Source: Anderseniella sp. Alg231-50
GTDB lineage: Bacteria > Pseudomonadota > Alphaproteobacteria > Rhizobiales > Aestuariivirgaceae
DNA: 64,000 nt
Assembly (NCBI RefSeq): GCF_900149695.1
Contig: NZ_LT703003.1
Span: 1,426,001-1,490,000, forward strand
Direction of reading: 5' to 3'
Under the pieces are notes generated by a model. The model was not told the DNA's origin, did no database searches, and was given only the letters and a program-made list of their open reading frames with translations. Both the position numbers and the translations under genes were made by a program. This document shows positions 29,101 through 33,637 of the stretch, one piece after another (within the stretch, counting starts at the first letter, position 1; every line of letters begins with the position of its first letter).

Positions 29101-29180
29101 AGCTTGATGCGAACAACAGTGTTCAGTTCTGGGGAATTAGCAACATAAGCCAGCTTCACGCCAATGACTTTGTTCTTTGA
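23124..29180 (+). CDS. Large DUF4347 / choice-of-anchor / cadherin-like / RTX protein (2018 aa)
   Basis: The ATG at 23124 follows GGGAGAG and is preferred over the upstream in-frame TTG. Domains in order: an N-terminal stretch without Sec signal; a DUF4347 domain (about 135-285) with AVHIVSHGQSG (His190) and ILVYGCDFGEG (Cys234); a choice-of-anchor L-like domain (about 305-570) marked by FVFGSDEYNEYVYAGFNDS; VCBS and cadherin-like repeats; a jelly-roll-like segment (about 1075-1210); two nearly identical 114-residue repeats; and a C-terminal RTX array (about 1812-1945) with GGDGLDRLFGNDGNDFL. The C-terminal about 70 residues resemble a type I secretion signal. Probable extracellular adhesin. 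Its stop lies 11 nt from the convergent lasso precursor gene. Confidence 0.88.
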   Translation: MSDGVGFNVFDLGETPEFIDEIALVPNLDLTAGTQVEVVFPAMGEGSGETVTFTLASDTPAGQPIVVDVQTGENRSVGEHGVNDAWIRLDTAVASIEQAELTPGTGSNASNPVAVQTSAAVSAELLDAAGDAGLQVVFVDASADNVQQLIDGIDPSFEVHIIEADQDGVAFMASVLEGRSGIDAVHIVSHGQSGQLQLGSTMVDAHSIAGGQAQSWAQIGGSLADTGDILVYGCDFGEGRLGSLTIEALSEATGADVAASDDDTGSAALGGDWELEVSTGSVETETISVEEFDGLLELDQSEVVVPATNQADTLAQNIFGAGVTINSASYTGAASQAATFSGALDGLGSEFLGFDSGVIFSTGNANGIVGTADAGNFGTDITDPGATDGDPDFNSLENGISTFDASFLEANITSTTGVLTLQFVFGSDEYNEYVYAGFNDSIGIWINGVNYAVTTDGQQVGIDTINSAGTINPTSNQSDDANDPNSTHDPTDGVYESANQSLHVTRTTEPTQMDGYTTTISVNINLQIGVATDIKIGIADTGDAIYDSWLIVRENSFESVLAAFEDEVVTTPNTSVVISPLDNDFSETYTAADLTITKINGVDVIVGQQVALPSGVLVTLNNDKTLTVDPDGNALSHDTFTYEITDPDGQTAVGLVGMNTNGAPLLNLDPDNSGGGFDNRGFDAFFNTSTGDAVNIADSDVDITDLNSPNLTSMTINVSDVVDGNDEVLNIGGVNFALVTGVTGTLVTADGVNFLVDYDVSGTPDAFSITVQGGGTASQAAWEALIASITYDNASPTATLGNREFDIFVNDGTGNSNVGEAIVHVASPNATIGGTDTGSVTEDSAPFSLTTGGTLTIADPDNGQAQFISSTYGGTYGDVTINPLGGWTYTASNLNPVIDALDAGETLTDVISVTSVDGTSHDITITINGANDAPVANPDLLTVDSNDTEPTTGNVLTDGSPDYDPEGDVLTVIEINGAAADIGNQVTLDSGALVTLNSDGTYSYDPNGSFEQVQLGSSITDSFTYTIDDESGLTDTVTVTIVVNGTNEAPSLDLNAADNAAPVSPSDDFEGGSYPSSGSNWTSDWTESSIGGANGSDINVEADAGDNSLTLKDDGARATRSADLTGAETASLSFDYRRDGFDDSNDFVRVMVSSDGINFVEIGVLSGPANDSAYQTFTADISAYVSPDFAVRFETSGNFNNGGDKVWIDNVDISTTFTPPVDFAASVDNTNAQVAIASPDVDVQDPNDTQIESANIVITNAQVGDLLAVSGSLPGGITASAYNASTGELTLSGTATLADYEQAIEQIQFSTYSNVYTDRAIEVTVNDGGLDSNVATSVITVNNVNDWPVVASNSITVDEETADTSLGLSASDPNGNPLTITVSGLPTLGTVTLADGSPVSDGQTLSQTQLAGLQYDAPADYNGTDDPGDFTYTVSDGIASVTGSVDITLNPINDDPVANADTLTVGEDDTVATSGNVITNDTDIDGDTPLTVTEVNGNAGDVGNQVTLASGALLTLNSDGSYDYDPNGAFEDTALGDTATDTFSYVVSDGNGGSDTATVTVTIDGENDDPVGNADTLTVGEDDTVASSGNVITNDTDIDGDTPLTVTEVNGSAGDVGNQITLSSGALLTLNSDGSYDYDPNGAFEDTAASETATDTFSYVVSDGNGGSDTATVTITINGENDIPTEITESYAESYREALINCGIWSSFDVLAGSVLVDLDNVVDGDVNDSHTFSFVDGTGSPVTDPDLAIVNNELVVRADASLVSGTITSRTVIVRVDDGNGGVVDQTYSFDLRLNTGPYTGSATHDIGLGTVASDTMQGGDGLDRLFGNDGNDFLFGEAGSDMLEGGAGADALDGGSGRDVASYMESAVGVTVDLLNAGANTGDAAGDSFISIEGLWGSSFDDNLHGDNNDNTIIGSYGDDVIVGRGGNDLLQGGEGNDIFTFNNADGDDRIMDFAAGAGLGDVVDVSDYGFADFVTLQSAMSVVDGHVVLQLDANNSVQFWGISNISQLHANDFVL
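27480..28163 (+). repeat. Tandem duplication, 2 x 342 bp, within the DUF4347/RTX gene
   Basis: Copies at 27480-27821 and 27822-28163 both start with AATGATGACCC and encode a 114-residue cadherin-like unit containing NADTLTVGEDDTVA, NVITNDTDIDGDTPLTVTEVNG and SDGSYDYDPNGAFEDTA. The two DNA copies differ at scattered, mostly third-codon positions, so the duplication is recent or homogenised by gene conversion. The boundary of a third, diverged unit follows at 28164. Confidence 0.85.
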
Positions 29181-29191
29181 GTCTGGCGTCC

Positions 29192-29380
29192 TTACGGGTC
29201 GCAACGGAATCCATCAGGAGTGAAGCAGTTATCGACTCCTGCCGACGCAAACCCGCCTTGGGTGATCGCAGCAATGTTATTGATATGAAGGCACGGCCGG
29301 GACCATTCACGTGGTTCAAATACCTGCCGTACTATCGGTGCATTTTCTGTCGGTAACCGGAAACGGTTCAAAGCTCTCAT
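29192..29380 (-). CDS. Lasso-peptide precursor (A protein), 62 aa with a 21-aa predicted core
   Basis: The ATG at 29380 follows TGAGGA with 7-nt spacing; the frame is open to 29455, giving an 87-residue alternative. The leader (1-41) ends in EWSRPCLHINNIAAITQ, matching the lasso leader pattern Y/W-x2-P-x-L...T-x, with Thr40 at position -2. The core (42-62) starts with Gly; its ring segment GGFASAGVD places Asp at position 9, the expected isopeptide acceptor. The tail segment NCFTPDGFRCDP has two Cys (core 11 and 19) able to form a disulfide. It lies in the same orientation as, and downstream of, the kinase, PqqD-like and B2 genes. The pattern match and context together make this a strong assignment, although precursors usually lie first in the operon. 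Confidence 0.85.
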   Translation of the reverse strand: MRALNRFRLPTENAPIVRQVFEPREWSRPCLHINNIAAITQGGFASAGVDNCFTPDGFRCDP

Positions 29381-29456
29381 GTGCCAATCCTCAACGCACC
29401 CGGCGTTGCGTGTGTACATTGCATGCTCACATCCGTTGGTGAGCCTGGAACTCATA

Positions 29457-29486
29457 TTGATACAAACCGGAAATTCCGCCTAACAA
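29457..29486 (-). promoter_or_regulatory. Candidate promoter of the lasso precursor gene
   Basis: On the - strand, TTGTTA (29481-29486) and TATCAA (29457-29462) are separated by 18 nt, resembling sigma-70 -35 and -10 boxes. Transcription would start near 29450, leaving about 70 nt of leader before the ATG at 29380. A separate promoter would explain the 357-nt gap between the protease gene and the precursor gene. Consensus fit is moderate. Confidence 0.3.
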
Positions 29487-29525
29487 GCGCTTCCAGAGCC
29501 GAAGGTTTGCCTTTGCCCGGGATGT

Positions 29526-29543
29526 CTTGAATGCCTGTTCAAG
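29526..29543. promoter_or_regulatory. Perfect 6-6-6 palindrome upstream of the lasso precursor
   Basis: CTTGAATGCCTGTTCAAG is a perfect inverted repeat (CTTGAA / TTCAAG) with a 6-nt spacer, about 40 nt upstream of the candidate -35 box of the precursor gene. The size and position suit a dimeric regulator, but no cognate regulator gene is adjacent. Confidence 0.35.
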
Positions 29544-29737
29544 CAGTCGATTTCTACCTGTTGCGCCACACTTTGTACAGCCTTGATTTACTTTCAAGAT
29601 CCCCTGAAACCATAGTTTATTTCATAATATCATATATTTACAGTTTTTGCGTCGTGCTGGGAAAATAACAGGAAGTCATTGTCGCTGTTGCTCGGCCGCC
29701 CTTTTCTACTCCGGGTACGGCTGATCGATTCGGCTGC

Positions 29738-30202
29738 CTAAAGCCTTGATATGCCGCTCTCCAGCGGCATGGGTGAAAACGCTTCCAGATCGGGCAGCTT
29801 GCCGGTGACGACAAGATCGCCGCTGGTCAGCCAGGCGTGTGCTTCAAGCTCACCTGTGGCATTTTTCCGGACACCGATGTTGAGTTTGTAGCTTCGTTCG
29901 ATGCGGTCCAGCCACATCGACCCCGCCATTGCCTGCAGCAGGCAGTCCGACCGCCACGGCACGCGTGAGCCGGCTGAACTTATGGCCCACCCGATAAGAT
30001 CGGTTTCCGCGGCTGTCGCAGCGGACGCGGACCTGGTTGTTTGAAAGCGCTGCAGCACGGCCTTGATGGGCTTGCGGCGGTGTTCACCGCGCGCCCTCGC
30101 CAATAGCCAGGTCGCCGTCAGCAGTGCCTTCCACTGCATGGCGGACAGGCGGCCTGCGCGTTGCCAGAGCCCGTCAGCGGACTTTGACAAGGCCGTTCTC
30201 AA
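29738..30202 (-). CDS. Lasso-peptide B2 protein, transglutaminase-like leader peptidase
   Basis: The 154-residue protein matches the lasso B2 family. The N-terminal half is helical and basic; the second half holds RSDCLLQAMAGSMWLDR with the nucleophile Cys87, then LNIGVRK and ELEAHAWLTSGDLVVTG with His122. The spacing of Cys, the IGV strand and the HAW motif is characteristic of McjB-type cysteine proteases, which cut the leader after the T-x dipeptide and deliver the core to the cyclase. The start is uncertain: TTG at 30202 overlaps the PqqD-like gene by 29 nt, and another TTG lies 12 nt inward. Overlap implies translational coupling. Confidence 0.85.
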   Translation of the reverse strand: MRTALSKSADGLWQRAGRLSAMQWKALLTATWLLARARGEHRRKPIKAVLQRFQTTRSASAATAAETDLIGWAISSAGSRVPWRSDCLLQAMAGSMWLDRIERSYKLNIGVRKNATGELEAHAWLTSGDLVVTGKLPDLEAFSPMPLESGISRL

Positions 30203-30464
30203 TCAGCTCGGCAATAAAATCGCGGGTGTCGCTTTCGCACTGTTCACGCTCAACGTCGTATTCCTTGACCAGCGAGGTGCAAATATCGTCAAGCGTGACC
30301 TCCTCGCTCAGCTTTTCCCATATCTGCCGGGCCGGGCCCTCCAGTCCGTAATACACCCCGCGCTCGGCGTCGAGCAGCACGGTATCATCGGGCCCCAGCT
30401 CCGCTGCAGGCAGCTGGCTGGTGCGGATCAGGATGCTGTCAGATTTTATGTTTTGCTGGCTCAT
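30174..30464 (-). CDS. PqqD-like RiPP recognition element (lasso B1 protein)
   Basis: This 96-residue protein has the PqqD/RRE fold signature: an N-terminal beta segment with DTVLLDAERGVYYGLEGPARQIWEKL, followed by TLDDICTSLVKEYDVE and a C-terminal helix with FIAELIENGLV. Stand-alone RREs in lasso clusters bind the precursor leader and present it to the B2 protease and the cyclase. It starts within the last 4 nt of the upstream kinase gene (ATGA overlap) and overlaps the protease gene, so all three are one transcript. Confidence 0.88.
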   Translation of the reverse strand: MSQQNIKSDSILIRTSQLPAAELGPDDTVLLDAERGVYYGLEGPARQIWEKLSEEVTLDDICTSLVKEYDVEREQCESDTRDFIAELIENGLVKVR

Positions 30465-31387
30465 GTGCCAAAGGTGTCCCGGACGTGTGAAATAATCAAG
30501 TTCATGCAGTGCTCATGACGGTCTTTGTTGCGCGGCCTGACCAGATGGAAGGCCGGTACGCTGCCACACAGGCCTGCCGCCCATGTCATGAATTGCTGTT
30601 CCCGGCCCAATGCCTCGATCAGATGGGTAAGCGACACATCCCGCCGCAGGCGCATCATGGCATTGAGCTGGCCCATGGGTGTGATGACCGGTTCCGCCGT
30701 CTCGTCGTCGTGCCAGTCGGTGAAATACAGTCCGGCCATCGGGCGGGGGAGCAGGCTGTAGGCGTCAGGCACCAGGTGAATATGCTTGCCGAACCGGTAT
30801 GAGTCCACTGCCAGGTGGTCATCACCAAGCCCCGTCATTTCGCCGGATTGCTGATACAGGTGCAATGCCGGTATCGACGGTGCAGCCAGGTAGGGATGTT
30901 CAGCTGTTGAGTGAATGGTCAGCCTGTCGTCGGTGAACAGGCCGAAGCCCGCCATCTGGAAACTGGCTGCAAGGGTGGACTTGCCGTCGCCGGCGTTGCC
31001 GCAAAACGCCACGCTGCCCTTGGGTGTGTCCACGGCTGCACAATGCAGCGGAATATAATCGCGTTGATGCAGCAGGCATCCGAGGCCGGCCGAAAGAGCA
31101 AACAGTCGGGCTGCCGGTTCATTGTGGGCGCCGCCGGGATCGATGCTGACCCGGTTTCCAGCTTCAATATGGCAACGAATGCCGTTGTCCAGTGCAATCA
31201 GGATTTCATTGCTGCCCACCAGATATCCGTCTTTGGTGACGGTATGGTGGTCGATCGTGGCGGGCAGGTCCCGCATCACCATCTCAACAGGCGTCTTATC
31301 CAGTACCTGCTGCGCCTGTCTGGGAGGCAGTTCAGGAATGTCAAAGCCTGATTCGAGCAGGAGGCCGTGGACACAGTATTGAGGCAT
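30461..31387 (-). CDS. HPr-kinase-like protein of the lasso cassette (candidate peptide kinase)
   Basis: The 308-residue protein resembles the catalytic domain of HPr kinase/phosphorylase. Walker A is [15 protein letters not shown] (residues 129-143), after an HCAAVD strand, and is followed by GLFTDDRLTIH with the catalytic Asp pair (153-154). The first 110 residues form a family-specific N-terminal domain. HPrK-like proteins in lasso clusters phosphorylate the peptide, in paeninodin at a C-terminal Ser; related HprK-related kinase A proteins occur with PqqD-like and nucleotidyltransferase genes. The predicted core here ends in Pro, so the target may differ. First gene of the - strand cassette, divergent from the ABM gene. 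Confidence 0.83.
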   Translation of the reverse strand: MPQYCVHGLLLESGFDIPELPPRQAQQVLDKTPVEMVMRDLPATIDHHTVTKDGYLVGSNEILIALDNGIRCHIEAGNRVSIDPGGAHNEPAARLFALSAGLGCLLHQRDYIPLHCAAVDTPKGSVAFCGNAGDGKSTLAASFQMAGFGLFTDDRLTIHSTAEHPYLAAPSIPALHLYQQSGEMTGLGDDHLAVDSYRFGKHIHLVPDAYSLLPRPMAGLYFTDWHDDETAEPVITPMGQLNAMMRLRRDVSLTHLIEALGREQQFMTWAAGLCGSVPAFHLVRPRNKDRHEHCMNLIISHVRDTFGT

Positions 31388-31503
31388 CTGGTCAGGTGTT
31401 CCTGTAAAACCACCATGTCGCTGTGGTGATGGGAAACCGGAAGTGTTCTGCGGTGTTTAAGCTGTGCCGGGATAGTGTACAAGCGCCGTCGAGGCTTTCT
31501 TCA

Positions 31504-31546
31504 CAAGCCAGTTTTACCCGAGCGCAAAGTTTTTTTCACTGGCTTG
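31504..31546. promoter_or_regulatory. Long inverted repeat in the divergent kinase/ABM intergenic region
   Basis: CAAGCCAGT (31504-31512) and ACTGGCTTG (31538-31546) form a perfect 9-bp inverted repeat with a 25-nt spacer containing a T7 run. It sits between the lasso kinase start (31387, - strand) and the monooxygenase-fold start (31614, + strand). It could be an operator for one or both directions. No role is demonstrable from sequence. Confidence 0.4.
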
Positions 31547-31613
31547 CTGCCGGGGCAGTATGCCAGAACCCCCCAGCGATAGTCGTTCGATCCGGAAATT
31601 GGGGCTGAAATTC

Positions 31614-31925
31614 ATGTTTGTTATCACGGCGGAATTTCGCCTGAAGCGGGATATGCTGAACGCGTTCATGCCCTTGATGCTGATCCAGGCTGAAAAGTCG
31701 CTCTCCAATGAACCGGGATGCCTCGTGTTTGATGTCTGCATCGAGCACAATGACAGCGAGGACGTTGTATTCCTTTACGAGGCCTACGAGGACGAGGCAG
31801 CGTTCGACCTGCACATGGAAACATCCCATTACCTGGCATTTTCGGAAACCACGTCCGACCTCGTGGCGGCCAAGTCGGTGCGCCGGTTTGATCGCATTTC
31901 ATCTGATACCAAAGGAAACCGTTAA
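31614..31925 (+). CDS. Antibiotic biosynthesis monooxygenase (ABM) domain protein
   Basis: From the ATG at 31614 the 103-residue protein reads MFVITAEFRLK, then MLIQAEKSLSNEPGCLVFDVC, VVFLYEAYEDEAAFDLHMET and a final helix: the dimeric alpha/beta-barrel ABM fold (PF03992). The frame is open from 31560, but the added residues are not conserved. Members include quinol monooxygenases, YgiN, LsrG and haem-degrading proteins; the subfamily cannot be fixed here. Its stop overlaps the start of the next gene (TAATG), implying coupling with the dehydrogenase. Confidence 0.82.
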   Translation: MFVITAEFRLKRDMLNAFMPLMLIQAEKSLSNEPGCLVFDVCIEHNDSEDVVFLYEAYEDEAAFDLHMETSHYLAFSETTSDLVAAKSVRRFDRISSDTKGNR

Positions 31926-33022
31926 TGACCTCTTCGAATTCCATTCATGTTGCAGTTCTTCCCGGCGACGGCATCGGCCGCGAGGTCATGGAGCCGTGTC
32001 TTGAATGCCTCGACGTGCTGGCGGCACGGTCCGGCGGTTTCTCGTTCACCTACGAGACCCTTGAAGCCGGCGCCGGCGTATTCCGCGACACCGGCGTCGC
32101 GCTGCCCGACGATGTCGTGAAAAAGGCCGGTGCCGCAGACGTCATGTTGCTGGGCGCCATGGGCCTGCCCGATATCAGGTATGAAGACGGCAGGGAAATC
32201 ACACCCCAGATAGAACTGCGTGAAATCTTCGATCTTTATGCTGGTGTCCGGCCGGTTGAAACATTTCCAGGCTCTCCGGTACCGCTGAAAGACCCGCGTG
32301 CCGCGCAGCTTGATTTCGTATTGATCCGCGAGAACACCGAGGGGCTGTTTGCGTCTCGCGGCGCCTGCGAAATGACCGGCGACGATGAAGCCCGCGACAC
32401 CATGGTGATCACCCGCAAGGGCACCGAACGGCTGTCGGACTTCGCTCTCAGGCTGGCGGAACGGCGCACGGCGCAAGGCCGCGGGCAGGGCCGCGTCACC
32501 TGTGTCGACAAGGCCAATGTGTTCGGCAGTTTCGCCTTCATGCGCAAGGTGTTCTACGAACGTGCCGAGAAATTTTCCGGGCTCAAAGCTGATCACGCCT
32601 ATGTGGATGCAACGTCGCTGGCGCTGGTGCGCAACCCCTGGGTGTTTGACGTGATGATCACCGAAAACATGTTTGGTGATATCCTGTCTGACCAGGCCGC
32701 TGCCCTGATGGGCGGCATGGGGATGGCGCCGTCTGCCGACATCGGCGACAGGCACGGCCTGTTTCAGCCGTGCCACGGCACCGCGCCGGACATTATGGGA
32801 ACCGGCAAGGCCAACCCGTCCGCCATGCTGCTGTCAGGCGCCATGATGCTGGACTGGCTCGGCGAAACGATGAACTCGCCGGAACTGACCGGCGCCGGGG
32901 AAACCTTCCGCAATGCCGTGCGTGCAGCATTTTCCGACGGCAATCTTGTGCCTTTCGAAGTGGGCGGCAGTGCCGGATTGCGCGAGGTATCGGACCGGGT
33001 TCTCGGTATCCTCAAGAACTGA
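31925..33022 (+). CDS. Isocitrate/isopropylmalate dehydrogenase-family enzyme
   Basis: The 365-residue beta-decarboxylating dehydrogenase starts VAVLPGDGIGREVMEPCLE and has FVLIRENTEGLFASRG, the catalytic segment VTCVDKANVFGS, the metal-binding Asp region MITENMFGDILSDQAAALMGG and the nucleotide loop PCHGTAPDIMGTGKANP. Substrate-pocket residues differ from classical LeuB (no SERK-type motif after the EN block), so it may act on another 2-hydroxy acid such as tartrate, D-malate or a 3-alkylmalate. It is coupled to the ABM gene, an arrangement suggesting a small catabolic module rather than leucine synthesis. Confidence 0.8.
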   Translation: MTSSNSIHVAVLPGDGIGREVMEPCLECLDVLAARSGGFSFTYETLEAGAGVFRDTGVALPDDVVKKAGAADVMLLGAMGLPDIRYEDGREITPQIELREIFDLYAGVRPVETFPGSPVPLKDPRAAQLDFVLIRENTEGLFASRGACEMTGDDEARDTMVITRKGTERLSDFALRLAERRTAQGRGQGRVTCVDKANVFGSFAFMRKVFYERAEKFSGLKADHAYVDATSLALVRNPWVFDVMITENMFGDILSDQAAALMGGMGMAPSADIGDRHGLFQPCHGTAPDIMGTGKANPSAMLLSGAMMLDWLGETMNSPELTGAGETFRNAVRAAFSDGNLVPFEVGGSAGLREVSDRVLGILKN

Positions 33023-33030
33023 TCAGAAAT

Positions 33031-33423
33031 TCAGTGGCTCACCGGAGCCTCGTCGACTTCTGCCAGCTCCTCCAGTTCCTCATCACGTGCCATCATGAAC
33101 TGGGTGTCCTGTTCGAGACTGGTGATCAGCCCGCCGAGCTCGGCATATAACTGGCGGATGCGCTGCAACTTGCCCTCAACCGAGGACAGCCTGCCACCGT
33201 TTGTTGCATCTTCGGGTTCATATTCTTCGCCGACCATGAGCCAGGCAAAGCTGACATCCAGCGCGCCTGCCAGCCGCAGCAGCCGGTTGGCCCGGGGGTC
33301 GCGCTCGTCGGCTTCCCAGGCGAGGATGGTTTCGGCTTTTACACCGACCCGGTCCGACAGCTGGTTGACATCATAATTCTTGCTTTCGCGCGCGTGCGTG
33401 ATGCGCTTGCCGATGGTATCCAT
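33031..33423 (-). CDS. XRE-type helix-turn-helix regulator
   Basis: The 130-residue protein has an N-terminal HTH_3 domain: IGKRITHARESKNYDVNQLSDRVGVKAETILAWEADERDPRANRLLRLAGAL (segments of residues 4-55). A coiled-coil-like tail rich in Glu and Leu (about 80-125) may dimerise it. It converges on the dehydrogenase gene with only 8 nt between stops and faces away from the ABC exporter at 33638, so it could regulate that exporter or act elsewhere. Confidence 0.85.
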   Translation of the reverse strand: MDTIGKRITHARESKNYDVNQLSDRVGVKAETILAWEADERDPRANRLLRLAGALDVSFAWLMVGEEYEPEDATNGGRLSSVEGKLQRIRQLYAELGGLITSLEQDTQFMMARDEELEELAEVDEAPVSH

Positions 33424-33637
33424 GCGGGCTCGCTTTCCCTGGTTTCAGGATTTGCTGTTAATGGCGTAATCGTTAGGTGAAGGGGCGTTGTAACGCCTGG
33501 GGCAGCTTGTTCAACAGTCGCAGTGACGCATGGCTGTCATGCAGCATTCGCCGAACAATGTAATATAAGAGACATGGTCAAGGTTCTGCCTGTATTGATA
33601 GGCAATACCGGCTGAAAAATTCGTAGAAAGAATAATT

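Larger units (their letters stand above)
29381..29737. other. 357-nt intergenic region between lasso B2 and precursor genes
   Basis: The stretch is clearly AT-richer than its surroundings, especially 29580-29665 with several TATA-like runs. It holds the candidate promoter and palindrome listed separately. I translated the - strand and found no second precursor with a T-x-G junction. It probably serves as the regulatory region of the precursor. Confidence 0.6.

Noticed and set aside
29381-29455. Longer, 87-residue version of the lasso precursor
   Set aside because: The ATG at 29455 lacks a clear ribosome binding site, whereas the ATG at 29380 has TGAGGA at good spacing; the extension carries no leader motif. 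Not excluded.
31276-31482. - strand frame overlapping the lasso kinase start
   Set aside because: Out-of-frame overlap with a well-supported gene; no leader or core motifs.
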